Shown: piece after piece, positions 32,170-42,684 of the stretch
Layout of the letters: the number at the start of each line of letters is the position of its first letter
Position numbering within the stretch: position 1 is the stretch's first letter
Assembly: GCF_021462225.1 (NCBI RefSeq)
Contig: NC_061800.1
Coordinates: forward strand, 1,736,001 to 1,800,000
Source: Girardinichthys multiradiatus
Taxonomy: Eukaryota; Chordata; Actinopteri; Cyprinodontiformes; Goodeidae
Reading direction: 5' to 3'
DNA: 64,000 bases
Translations under genes and position numbers: made by a program
The notes under the pieces: model-generated
What the model was told of the DNA's origin: nothing
What the model saw: the letters and a program-made list of their open reading frames with translations, nothing else
Databases searched by the model: none

Positions 32170-32972
32170 CTACTCTCAGTAGCTGTTGGGGGGGATCAGC
32201 TGTTTAGCCGGCCTGACCGAACTGTACAACAAAGGCATGTTATTGCTCCTTCAGTGTTCGCGGTGTGCCTGGGTAGCTTTCGTTACCTGGATGTCCAAAC
32301 AGGAAGGTGTGCGATGCTGCGGTTCCATTTTCCTCTTTCAGGTAGGGGAAAACCGCTTCACTTCGAGATGTTTCTTGGGTGCTCCTGTAGCTTCTGCAGG
32401 TCTCCAGGACATTTTAGAACACTCCATTTATCCTTCTGCTAACAAGCTTTGTGGAGATGCTGGTTTCATTTTCCAGCAAGACTTGGCACCTACCCACTGC
32501 TAAAGGTACCATAAGCTATTTCAATGACAATGGTGTTACTGTGTTTGATTGGCCAGGAAACTGGCATTACCTGAACCCAATAAAGGATGAGGCATTCTTA
32601 AGAGGAAAATGAGACACCAAACCCATCAATACAGATGACCTGAGCACCAATATCAAAGCAACCTGGGCTTCTGTCACACCTCAGCAGAACCACATGCTGA
32701 TCACCTCCATGCCACGCTGCATTGATGCAGTAATTCATGCAAATGGAGCCCCAACCAAGTATTGAGTGCATAGTTATGTACTTATTTTTCAGAAACCTGA
32801 CATTTGTTTAAAATTTTCTTTTTATTGTAACCCTAACCCTAATTAGAATAAACAAAGGCCTGAAAGAAATTTACTCTATCTGTAATAAAGGGTTAGGGTT
32901 ATGAGTTTCCATTTCTGAAATGAGAAAAATGAAACTTTTCATGATATTTTCATTTTTTTGAGATGTACATGT
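32170..32972 (+). mobile_element. Degenerate Tc1-like transposon
   Basis: The pieces ILEHSIYPSANKLCGDAGFIFQQDLAP (32410-32490) and a final block ending in PTKY (stop at 32763) parallel the C-terminal half of the transposase at 35145-36149. The right end carries ttttttgagatgtacatgta. The helix-turn-helix half and left end are not recognisable. Short ccctaaccctaa and ttagggtta motifs occur near 32828 and 32890. Confidence 0.65.
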
Positions 32973-33341
32973 ATATGATTTTTCAACACTCTCTTCCTCT
33001 TGTCTGCTTTATTTAGGTGCATTTTTGTTTGAATTTTGGTGATTGATTTAAAAACTTGTTAGATTCTTGGAGATAATTACAATAACTAATAAATGTACAG
33101 GAGTTTTGCTTTTTTTATTCCAACACCCACATTTCTAGCCGTGTTAGATTGAGACCATACATATAAATGCTCCATAAAAGCTTCAATCTGATGGATGAAA
33201 AATATTTTCCTCATTAAAATACCTTCCAAATGTGTCTGAATGGAGCTATGGTATTGACAAAGTTGATTCAAGTTTTTGAGTTAATGATGCATCCATACTG
33301 AAATGTAGTCTTTGTGTGTGTGCTTGTGTTTGTATGTGTAG

Positions 33342-33445
33342 TTGCCTGGAGGTTGGCCATGAAAGGATGGTACAAAATAAATCTGGAATCTGAAGTTAAC
33401 ATTAGGGTTGGACCAGCATATGAGTTCAAGTTGAAAAAGTTTCAG
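33342..33445 (+). CDS. nmi: nmi exon: NID2 second part
   Basis: The acceptor is tgtatgtgtag^ttg and the donor is tttcag^gtaaga. The exon is 104 nt, phase 1 in and phase 0 out. Together with the split base from the previous exon it reads VAWRLAMKGWYKINL... through ...YEFKLKKFQ, corresponding to the NMI segment that ends LKKYQ. The acceptor lies behind a GT-rich rather than pyrimidine-rich tract, which is weak but acceptable. Phase and size mirror the exon at 13524-13630. Confidence 0.88.
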
Positions 33446-34570
33446 GTAAGACACAATACACTCATCAAATTAAAGGTTCTGGTTAGTTTTATCCATTGCT
33501 CAATATCAATATTCTTGTCCTCAAAAGGTCTGTTCTTTGTGTGTAAAGGTGTGCATAAAAAAGATCCTACTTTCTATCATAAATAGTCTTAGTTATTTTG
33601 TGTATATGATGCCTGTCAGACAAATGTTTTCTGTTTCTATGTGTGACCTTCTTAGATCTGTATTCTCTGCTCATTGATATGTATATTTTTTTACACTCTT
33701 GGAATTAACTTTACTGTGCCCAGTAAAAATACCAGCAAATACAGTGACATTGTGACTGTGATATCACTATCCTCCCTTGGTTGTTCTAATTTTTCTCATA
33801 GATTTCCATCTAGACAGCAATATGCTCATATGGAACATCTACACATTAACTGCTGACTACGAACAGACACATGACTAGATGTTTTGCGAAAAATGGGTTT
33901 TGTTCTGTACATTTGCTCTACAACCTACACGTTTCTCCGTGATGTTAGAACACCCAGAATTCTAGCACAACAAAGACAGGAGACGAAGCAAATAGGAAAA
34001 AAACAAATATCAAGCAAAAAAACAATATCAACAGGAATTAAGTGGCAGCGAATATGTTATTAAAAAGAGGATCTGATTAAAGAGATGGACCAAAACTGGG
34101 AAAATACTGTAAAATACTGGTTAGTAGAATTACTGGATGAGTAGAATGTTTACTAATGGCTGCTCCACTGCATTTGTTGGAAAATGAGCAGTTGAGCTAA
34201 TAACGTAACAGGACAAAAAAGCAGGAATACAAAACACAATAAATATTAACAGAACTCAATTAAAAACAACACAAAAATTCTAATATCACAGTACCCTTCC
34301 CCAGATGGGATTAAGTCTCAAGTCTCTTCTCACATGTCTCTTGTCAAGTCCCAAGTAAACACATGAAAGTCCCAAATCTAATCTAAATGTAAGACAGGCA
34401 AGGACCAAAGGAGACCGTGTCCTAAACTATTGATGTTGAGTCTTAAACAAGTCATTTGACCTAAAATTTCTTTAAATCACAGAATAGTAATTCAACAGGA
34501 ACAGGTGACATGTTCCATTAGGTTGTGTTGCTTTGTGGTTTATCTGCATTTCAACTGCAAATAAACACAG
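33446..34570. other. Unassigned intronic sequence
   Basis: AT-rich with no ORF above 60 codons and no familiar repeat. Confidence 0.35.
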
Positions 34571-34912
34571 GGCTGCACGGTGGAGCAGTTGGTAGTACTG
34601 TTGCCTTGCAGTAAGAAGGTCCTAGGTTTGATTCCCTGCCGGGGGTCTTTCTGGATGGAGTTCTCACCGGGTACTTCCTCCCACAGTCCAAAGACATGCC
34701 TGTAGGTTAATTGGTCACTCTAAATTGTCCTTAGGTGTATGAATGAGTGAGTGCATGGTTGTTTGTGTGTTGCCCTGTGATGGACTGGCGACCTGTCCAG
34801 GGTGTACCCTGCCTCTCGCCCATAGACTGCTGGAGATAGGCACCTGCTCCCCCCTGACCCACTATGGAATAAGCGGTAGAAAATGACTGACTGACTGACT
34901 GACTGACTGACT
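34571..34912 (+). mobile_element. SINE-type repeat C, copy 3
   Basis: Same order as 18911-19276: gggctgcacggtggagcagttgg, B-box region ggtttgattcc, cctgtccagggtgtaccctg, ending in about six (GACT) units (34885-34912). A segment near 34660 is deleted relative to copy 1. The tail is joined directly to the Tc1-like element, so no target duplication can be seen on that side. Confidence 0.75.
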
Positions 34913-36426
34913 GCACACTAACTGAAATATTTCAGGTCTTTTATTGTCTTAATACGGATGATTTTGGCATACAGCTCATGAAAACCCAAAATTCCTATCT
35001 CACAAAATTAGCATATCATTAAAAGGGTCTCTAAACGAGCTATGAACCTCATCATCTGAATCAACGAGTTAACTCTAAACACCTGCAAAAGATTCCTGAG
35101 GACTTTAAAACTCCCAGCCTGGTTCATCACTCAAAACCCCAATCATGGGTAAGACTGCCGACCTGACTGCTGTCCAGAAGGCCACTATTGACACCCTCAA
35201 GCAAGAGGGTAAGACACAGAAAGAAATTTCTGAACGAATAGGCTGTTCCCAGAGTGCTGTATCAAGGCACCTCAGTGGGAAGTCTGTGGGAAGGAAAAAG
35301 TGTGGCAGAAAACGGTGCACAACGAGAAGAGGTGACCGGACCCTGAGGAAGATTGTGGAGAAGGGCCAATTCCAGACCTTGGGGGACCTGCGGAAGCAGT
35401 GGACTGAGTCTGGAGTAGAAACATCCAGAGCCACCGTGCACAGGGGTGTGCAGGAAATGGGCTACAGGTACCGCATTCCCCAGGTCAAGCCACTTTTGAA
35501 CCAGAAACAGCGGCAGAAGCGCCTGACCTGGGCTACAGAGAAGCAGCACTGGACTGTTGCTCAGTGGTCCAAAGTACTTTTTTCGGATGAAAGCAAATTC
35601 TGCATGTCATTCGGAAATCAAGGTGCCAGAGTCTGGAGGAAGACTGGGGAGAAGGAAATGCCAAAATGCCAGAAGTCCAGTGTCAAGTACCCACAGTCAG
35701 TGATGGTCTGGGGTGCCGTGTCAGCTACTGGTGTTGGTCCACTGTGTTTTATCAAGGGCAGGGTCAATGCAGCTAGCTATCAGGAGATTTTGGAGCACTT
35801 CATGCTTCCATCTGCTGAAAAGCTTTATGGAGATGAAGATTTCATTTTTCAGCACGACCTGGCACCTGCTCACAGTGCCAAAACCACTGGTAAATGGTTT
35901 ACTGACCATGGTATCACTGTGCTCAATTGGCCTGCCAACTCTCCTGACCTGAACCCCATAGAGAATCTGTGGGATATTGTGAAGAGAACGTTGAGAGACT
36001 CAAGACCCAACACTCTGGATGAGCTAAAGGCCGCTATCGAAGCATCCTGGGCCTCCATAAGACCTCAGCAGTGCCACAGGCTGATTGCCTCCATGCCACG
36101 CCGCATTGAAGCAGTCATTTCTGCAAAAGGATTCCCGACCAAGTATTGAGTGCATAACTGTACATGATTATTTGAAGGTTGACGTTTTTTGTATTAAAAA
36201 CACTTTTCTTTTATTGGTCGGATGAAATATGCTAATTTTGTGAGATAGGAATTTTGGGTTTTCATGAGCTGTATGCCAAAATCATCCGTATTAAGACAAT
36301 AAAAGACCTGAAATATTTCAGTTAGTGTGCAATGAATCTAAAATATATGAATGTTAAATTTTCATCATGACATTATGGAAAATAATGAACTTTATCACAA
36401 TATGCTAATATTTTGAGAAGGACCTG
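34913..36426 (+). mobile_element. Tc1-like transposon, copy 1 (left terminal repeat missing)
   Basis: The right end is complete (aaggacctg then TA at 36427-36428). At the left the element begins at gcacactaactgaaat, which in copies 2 and 3 lies about 100 bp inside the outer end. The outermost cttctcaaaatattagcat arm is absent and replaced by the SINE tail. A subterminal inverted repeat (ctaactgaaatatttcagg through gataggaattttgggt) remains on both sides. The transposase is intact. Confidence 0.88.
35145..36149 (+). CDS. Tc1-like transposase, 334 aa, intact DD34E
   Basis: Start ATGGGTAAGACTGCC. Residues 1-50 form the first helix-turn-helix (KEISERIGCSQSAVSRHL), residues 60-115 the second (GDLRKQWTESGVETSRATVHR). 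The catalytic residues are all present: FSDES, FQHDLAPAH, and PNSPDLN-type block NSPDLNPIENLW with 34 residues between the second Asp and the Glu. VMVWGAVS and the C-terminal SMPRRIEAVISAKG are conserved. There are no stops or frameshifts, and the length is right for the family. Function: cut-and-paste transposase in the nucleus. Expression cannot be judged. Confidence 0.93.
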   Translation: MGKTADLTAVQKATIDTLKQEGKTQKEISERIGCSQSAVSRHLSGKSVGRKKCGRKRCTTRRGDRTLRKIVEKGQFQTLGDLRKQWTESGVETSRATVHRGVQEMGYRYRIPQVKPLLNQKQRQKRLTWATEKQHWTVAQWSKVLFSDESKFCMSFGNQGARVWRKTGEKEMPKCQKSSVKYPQSVMVWGAVSATGVGPLCFIKGRVNAASYQEILEHFMLPSAEKLYGDEDFIFQHDLAPAHSAKTTGKWFTDHGITVLNWPANSPDLNPIENLWDIVKRTLRDSRPNTLDELKAAIEASWASIRPQQCHRLIASMPRRIEAVISAKGFPTKY

Positions 36427-36717
36427 TATAGTAGTCCAGTAACAACAATCTATTCTGCGCTTTACAGTGTTTTCATCGCAAGACGAGTGCATACCTGGGA
36501 AGGAGGAGGAAATAGGAAAGGATGGCACTGTGTGGACAGTGGTAGGGGAGGAAGAAAGTAGAGGGAGGCATCAGAGCCAGAACGCGTAGACAGAGCGCCA
36601 GATCCAAGATGCCCAGACCGCGTTCCTCTGCTTGGAGGACGCCGAAATGCTCATCCACGTTAAGGGCTGCGCCGTGGCTGAGGCCCGCAGAGTTTAGGAG
36701 GATTTTCCTCCTCAGAC

Positions 36718-36816
36718 ATGAGTGTGAATGAGCTGAAGGCATTTTTAGCACTAGTTTATGTCCGCGAAGTGAAAGGAGGGCGTAACATGGAGCTGTCCAG
36801 CTTTTGGTTAGATTAG
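36718..36816 (+). pseudogene. piggyBac-type transposase fragment
   Basis: A 32-codon frame reads MSVNELKAFLALVYVR, then GGRNMELSSFW, resembling the start of the DDE_Tnp_1_7 domain of piggyBac-like transposases. It then ends in a stop. The upstream 36440-36717 stretch is GC-richer and may be the same gene's remains, but no frame stays open. Confidence 0.45.
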
Positions 36817-37620
36817 TAAAGCTTTTTTTTTAAATGTACCCACTACTGTGTATTATTTTTCAGTAATATTTATAAATAATAATAAAACATAATAGGTTTT
36901 GATCAAATACTATTATTAATTCTTGTCAAAACCATAATTTTATAGCGTGCAAGGAAACCTTTAGCATTCTGACCAATGTAATACGATGACGTCATTACCG
37001 CCCTCGCATCCAGAATGCTCAATCCAGCTCTCCATCCAACGGGTCCGGACTTCCCTAAACCTGATAGGTTTTACTAAGCAGGTTTACTGAAAGTTCTGTT
37101 TAAGCTGGTGTCGGGAAATGACACACCTAACCTCTAACAGACTACATCCAGAAGTCTAGCCCTTCTTCAACTGGTGGCCTGGACAACTGAGTAGCCCACA
37201 GCAGTCATCCACTCCTAAACCGTCACTTCTGTTAACGACTCCTCATTCCCTAATATTACAACTGGCTCTTGGTATATGGGCTAGGTTAGTTTTAGTGACT
37301 CGGCACGAGCCCCAAGGGCATTTTTTTAACAAGTTTTGCCAAAGGCAACCAATAAAAACCTCCCTTCTTCGGGTAACAACGAACAATTTCTTGAATGTGA
37401 GGTTTAAAAACGCATAATTCCACAGTGATCGCTAACATCATTGCAGAATACTCCTGTGGCAAAATATTTATGCAGAGAATTTGTAAGGACAACACAACCG
37501 TGAGTCAGTGGGTTGGTTTAACAGAATTTCTTCAGACTATTTACTGATGTTGTGACTATGAATTTGAATATATTATTTAATATTAATATTTTTATATTTT
37601 ATCAAATAATATTTCGGTCT
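36817..37620. other. Unassigned intronic sequence
   Basis: AT-rich to 36960, then of mixed composition. No coding potential or recognised repeat. Confidence 0.3.
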
Positions 37621-38560
37621 GTTAAGGGTTGTCTGGTGAATACCAGCCCAATAAGGGGGTGGCATTAGGACAAAATCAAAAGGGATGAGCCAAGCTCTGA
37701 CATTATTGAACAGCATAAACTCTGCACACACATGGAATGAATTCACACAATTTCTTGAAATACAAGAATTTATTAACAAAAATAAGTCAACTCAAAGTCA
37801 AACATATTTCAATCAACAAACTCTTTACTTTGCTAAAACAACACAACTAAACTACCAAGCAGAATTAAAGAATAATCAAGACTAATGGACTATGTACAAT
37901 ATAAACAAGTTGATTAAAGATGATTGATAATTATGACCAAAAGAGTGATGCAACATTACCATGCAATGTTTATGTTTGAGAACCAAGGATTATCTAGAAG
38001 AATCTGGAAATGAAGTTAAGTTAGTTTTGGAACCAACTTAGGAAATAATTAGCAAACGTTTAGACAACCCTTCACAATGCAAGATCAGATAAAATATTAT
38101 TTTAATAAAATAATGTTTTAAAGAATGATCTGCTGAATAAAACCAACCTTCTGGATGACTAATTCTCAACGGTGTCTAATTAGCTGCCTTTATTTATTGA
38201 AATAATATTTAAAGAAATATTATTAAGGAAAAGGTCAAATATTTAAGAAAATATCTTGGAAAAAAGCCAAATCTTTCCAGAGAAATGGGGCATAATGGTG
38301 TTTACTTAGTTATCAAATTTAGTAAAATAACATTAGACTGACTGACTGACATTAGGGAAATATTATATACTGGATTGAAACTAACAACCTTTCTGGGTAA
38401 ATATTCTTTAGCAGCAAGAACGTGTCCTTACCTGTTAGCAGTTCAAGCTAACAAAAGAAGCTTATAGCTTCGCACCAGAATCAAACACACACCTTTTACC
38501 GTCAATAAAAGGGTTAAATGCATAAGGGCGGACGGTGCGTTATGATCAATCTTCTGTGTT
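37621..38560. repeat. Repeat B, uninterrupted copy
   Basis: gtgaataccagcccaa at about 37637 and the AT-rich blocks that follow align in order with 14714-14820 and 16592-17000, showing what the site of Rex3 copy b looked like before insertion. A (GACT) run lies at 38336. Ends and class are uncertain; an LTR is possible. Confidence 0.45.
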
Positions 38561-38616
38561 TAAAATTACCCTTTAAATAAAGTTTGTCTTTATGCTTATT
38601 TCTGTCATTATTTCAG

Positions 38617-38820
38617 ACATCTTGTGGCTCATCAATGCGAACCATTCTTCTGGAAGGCATTGATGATGTGGAGGATGAGGAGGACATGCAGGACCACCTT
38701 GAAATTCATTTTCAGAAGCCCAACAACAGTGGTGGGGAAATTGAGAGCATAAAGTACATTTCTAAGGGAAAAGCTCTACAGGCATTTTTCAGTGAGGACA
38801 CAGTGGACACAACCAACTAA
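38617..38820 (+). CDS. nmi: nmi terminal exon: end of NID2 and stop codon
   Basis: The acceptor is ttatttcag^aca and the exon is entered in phase 0. It encodes 67 residues and a TAA stop. SSMRTILLEGIDDV matches the NMI segment before the last NID strand, and LEIHFQKPNNSGGEIESI is the second copy of the NID end motif (compare LEMSFSRPTRGGGEV in the exon at 25140). The tail after the motif is short and acidic. The seven visible exons sum to 347 residues plus stop, slightly longer than mammalian NMI (about 307) even without the missing 5' part, because the coiled-coil region is longer. Confidence 0.93.
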   Translation, partial: TSCGSSMRTILLEGIDDVEDEEDMQDHLEIHFQKPNNSGGEIESIKYISKGKALQAFFSEDTVDTTN

Positions 38821-39535
38821 AGTTAACTAGAAGTCACCGTATATAGCAAGCGTGTTTGCAGGAAGAAAGTAGGAGCTTGACTTGATGCCTTTTTCAGTGT
38901 CTGGCACAGAAAATCATTTTTGTTCTCAGACTGGGAATGATTCTTTGGTTGTGGTGATGTTTCATTTATTTGTATGGGAGGGTGAGTTTATGTTTGCTTG
39001 TTTTACTTACATTAAATTACTATCATATTGACTCAGTCTGTAGATATGAACATAGTCTCCACTTAGAAGCTAATCTTGCATCATGATTGTATATCACAAA
39101 TTGACCTTATTGTAAATCATTTCATGAGCTGGACATATTGATAGATTGTTTTTGGAGGGTCAAAAAACACCTCAGCAGTTCTTAAATCACTGTAATAAAA
39201 AATAAAAACCAGATCATGTAAGATGCAGATGCTGTGCTACATTAAGTCTTTACTGGGGAGTGTATTCTCTGAACTGTTGAATCTAAGTGCTGTATCACTA
39301 CAGGTTATTTTAAAACACAATTACAAAATTACAATATTTGTAATTTTATATATTTTAGATGATCTGGGTCTGCCATAGATGATCAACTTTAAAATCATGT
39401 TATTCCATCTGTGACATATTTTGCATACTGCATAAAGGATTTTTCAGGAATTTTCTGGGCCATCACTAAGGTTTAAGCTTGTGCTTGTGGCAATCTCTTG
39501 TCCTGTGTTAATGATGCTTAATAAAATATAGAGAT
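38821..39535 (+). other. nmi: nmi 3' untranslated region
   Basis: This is AT-rich sequence after the nmi stop with no open frame and no recognisable repeat. Candidate polyadenylation signals AATAAA lie at 39194-39199 and 39520-39525. The second is the likelier end, but only cDNA could tell which is used. Confidence 0.55.
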
Positions 39536-40365
39536 CATATCAGTCCAAAAGGTTTTGTGTTTTTTTGTTGTTTTGACTGCAGTTAACTCGTTAAAACATT
39601 TCCTTCAGATGATAAGTCCCATTTGCCAGAAAGTACCTAAGTAGTGTATAATGGGAAAGTAAAAGTATGTTTATTTTTGCTGAATCTCTCTCTTTTCTTT
39701 CTTTTTTTTTTTTTTTGTCTCTTTTTGGGCTTTACTCTCACTGTGATGAACTTCTCCAAATACATAAGAATTCCTTATAATCCAGTAGCACATTTCTCCA
39801 AACCATCTGTTAGTTGACTCTCCTTTGCGGAGCATCCAAGCTACAAGAGGACAAATATTAAAATTACTTCGAACAAGTGTTTGCATTCACAATGTTTTGG
39901 GACATTCAAGTGATAAAGGTTGTTGTTAAAATTACAGTCTACAGCTGGAAAGAATGTCATGCAGAGATTTTACTTCACAGTTATTATTTAAATATCTGAA
40001 CTAATAAAAACATTGCAACCTTCCATTCATAGGGAAAAACAGACATCCCTCTACATTCCAACACTCCTCAGCTCATTCTGTCAGACTCTAAGGTGGTTCT
40101 AGTTTAGAATGAATTTATAGTCCCTCTTTTTTTTAGAATATTAACCAGCCTGTAGAGATCCCTGTTTTCAGTGATAATACAGAAAATCTGACTAAAAATA
40201 GCTGTAACTCCTCTCCTAAAAACTGGTAATATCAGGGAGTATCGGAGTGTTTAGAAAACTGACTGAAAGAACTGCATTTAGTTATTCTAAAAATCAGAAT
40301 CTGTGGATGAACTCCAACCTAGTTTTTAATAATTTGTTTTTGGATTTAAAATAAACAGAGGTCAG
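39536..40365. other. Intergenic sequence 3' of nmi
   Basis: Poly-T and poly-A-rich sequence, no ORF above about 70 codons. Segment 40100-40365 may be a decayed upstream part of the Gypsy fragment that follows. Confidence 0.3.
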
Positions 40366-40840
40366 CTCTAATGAAAGGACATGGTTGTGTCTGGGTTGGA
40401 GGGTTGTGCCGTATTTCTAGATGATTTTGTGGTTTTTAGTAATACGTGGAAAGAACATCTGGCTCGTATTAGTGAATAGTAGTGTTTGACTGACTGACTG
40501 AAGCACACCTGACCATTAATTTGGCCAAGCTTGAGTTTGCTAAGGCCACTGTTACCTACATGGGTAAGGTGGTTGGGCAAGGGAACGTGCAGCCGGTGGA
40601 GGCCAAAGTGACTGCAATTGTGCAGTATCCTATACCGGCAACGAAAAAAGAACTCCAGCGGTTTCTTGGCCTTGTGGGGTACTACCACAGTTGTTGTAAA
40701 AACTTTTCTACTGTGGTTGCTCCTTTGACAGATTTGCTGAAGGAGAGGGTGAAATACACCTGATCGCCTTCCTGTCGGAAAGCTTTTGATGATGTCAGAT
40801 CTGTCTTCTGTTCTCCTCCTGTTCTTTCAGCTCCGTGTAT
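40366..40840 (+). mobile_element. Ty3/Gypsy RT fragment
   Basis: GCAVFLDDFVVFSNTWKEHL (40406-40465) carries the RT active-site motif as FLDD. After a short gap, INLAKLEFAKATVTYMGKVVGQGNVQPVEAKV follows (40518 on), then KKELQRFLGLVGYYHSCCKNFSTVVAPLTDLLK (40647-40745), the RT thumb and connection. It is cut on the right by Rex3 copy c at about 40841. It may come from the same Gypsy family as 23160-24200 but covers the part missing there. Confidence 0.8.
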
Positions 40841-41993
40841 GGAACTCCCCTCCAACCTGAAGAGGACAAGCCACCCTTTTCCGGTCGAGTACCATGGCCT
40901 CGGACTTGGAGGAGCTGATCCTCATCCCAGCCGCTTCACACTCGGCTGTGAACCACCACAGCGCATGCTGTAGGTCTTGGCTAGAGGGGGCCAGCAGGAC
41001 CACGTCATCTGCAAAAAGAAGAGACGAAATCCACTGGTCCCCAAACCCGACCCCCTCCGGCCCTTGGCTGCGTCTAGAAATCCTGTCCATAACTGTTATG
41101 GACAGGACCGGTGACAAAGGGCAGCCCTGCCGGAGTCCAACATGCACTGGGAACAGGTCCGACTTAGTGCCGGCAATGCGGACCAAACTCCTGCTCCGCT
41201 CGTACAGGGACCGGATGGCCCCTAGTAAAGGGCCCCCGATTCCATAGTCCTGGATCACCCCCCACATGGCATTACGAGGGACACAGTCGAATGCCTTCTC
41301 CAGGTCCACAAAACACATGTGAACCGGTTGGGCAAACTCCCATGAACCCTCGAGCACCCTGTAGAGGGTATAGAGCTGGTCCAGTGTTCCACGGCCAGGA
41401 TGAAAACCACACTGCTCCTCCTGAAGCCGAGGTTCGACTATCGGTCGGACTCTCCTCTCCAATACCCTGGCGTAGGCCTTACCAGGGAGGCTGAGGAGTG
41501 TGATCCCCCTGTAGTTGGAACACACCCTCCGGTCCCCCTTCTTATGAAGGGGGACCACCACCCCAGTCTGCCAGTCCAGAGGCACTGTCCCCGACCGCCA
41601 CGCAATGTTGAAGAGACGTGTCAACCATGACAGCCCTACAACATCCAGAGACTTGAGGTACTCAGGGCGGATCTCATCCACCCCCGAAGCCTTGCCACCG
41701 CGGAGCTTTTTAACCACCTCGGTGACTTCAGCCTGGGTGATGAAAGAGTCCGACCCCGAGTCCCCAGCCTCTGTTTCCACCATGGAATGCGTGATGGCAG
41801 GATTGAGGAGATCCTCGAAGTACTCCTTCCACCGCCCGATAATGTCCTCAGTCGAGGTCAGCAGTCTCCCGCCCCCACTATAAACAGTGTTGGCAAAGCA
41901 CTGCTTCCCCCTCCTGAGGCGCCGGACGGTTTGCCAGAATCGCTTCGAGGCCAACCGGTAGTCCTTCTCTATGGCCTCACCGAACTCCTCCCA
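40841..41993 (-). mobile_element. Rex3 copy c, RT part intact but truncated at both ends
   Basis: One minus-strand frame (40827-41954, 375 codons) runs from KRFWQTVRRLRRGKQCFANTV through NYRGITLLSLPGKAYARVLER, CFVDLEKAFDCVPR, GLRQGCPLSPVL and SSLLFADDVVLLAPSS to CPLQVGGEF without a stop. Both conserved Rex3 sites are present (41110-41129 and 41554-41573). The 3' thumb and tail are missing at the Gypsy junction. The 5' side stops in the linker where LTR-like sequence 2 begins. Confidence 0.87.
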
Positions 41994-42005
41994 GCTCTAT
42001 TATTG

Positions 42006-42684
42006 TGTTGTGGAAAATTATTTTAAAGTGCTCTAATCTTCCCTTCACCTCTCTTTAATGACCTGTGTTTTATTACTCAGAGGTGACCTTCCCTTTACCT
42101 CTTTCCTCTGACCTACTTAAGAGTAGATGGGCACTAAATTCATTATCAGGAGTTTTATGGTTAACACTCCCTGAAGTGTTGTATCTAAAGGGATGGTAGA
42201 TGGGTGCTCTCATAAATGACCTGGTTACGTCTGACCCGGGATGGGGTCTAGGGCTATATTTCCAAACTCTTTTTGTTTGAGATAACACCCTCATTCTGGT
42301 ATAAATACTGTTTGTGAATTCTGTTCGAGGCTCCCTTTGCCTCCCCCTTCCACCTGTGTGTCTATTACGGCTGGTGGCCGTATGTGTGTGTTCTGGCCGT
42401 TTTCCACCGTGCTATTGGTACCGCTGTTTCTGATGGGATCGGATTTCTTCTTCTACCCTCCTACTGGACTTTCGCTGGTTACTCTCTTCTTCGCTGGTTA
42501 CTCTCTTCTTCATTGGATACTCTCGTCTTTGCTGTATTCACTCTTCTTCGTTGTTCCTGACGGACTCGGATCTCCCTGCGCGCTCTGCGCTCCTCCTGCT
42601 GGACGTCTCCGGGAGTTCATGTTGGACTATTCATTTCCTGGTTCTTCCACATTCGCCGCCAATCATTTAAGAGATCGCTCTATA
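42006..42684 (+). repeat. LTR-like sequence 2, left part
   Basis: It begins tgttgtggaaaa and shares ordered motifs with LTR-like sequence 1 (attatcaggagttttatggttaa at 42141 on, gagataacaccc, tataaat at 42300-42306). The continuation 42340-42680 is a long pyrimidine-rich R/U5-like region not seen in sequence 1. It is interrupted by Tc1 copy 2. Confidence 0.45.

Larger units (their letters stand above)
25327..33341 (+). other. nmi: nmi intron 5 (8.0 kb)
   Basis: This phase-1 intron is equivalent in position to intron 3, splitting the second NID unit after its ITF motif. It contains a decayed LINE, a Tc1-like element, a CR1/Rex1-type LINE and a second, degenerate Tc1-like element. The stretches 26711-27500, 31833-32170 and 32975-33300 show nothing recognisable. 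Confidence 0.8.
33446..38616 (+). other. nmi: nmi intron 6 (5.2 kb)
   Basis: This phase-0 intron is equivalent in position to intron 4. From 33446 to 34570 it is AT-rich and unassigned. After that come a SINE, a Tc1-like element, a piggyBac scrap and repeat B. Between 36817 and 37620 I see no coding potential or familiar repeat. Confidence 0.8.

Noticed and set aside
32828..32905. Telomere-like ccctaaccctaa and ttagggtta motifs
   Set aside because: Only two units on one side and one or two on the other, inside a decayed Tc1-like element; too short for an interstitial telomeric array.
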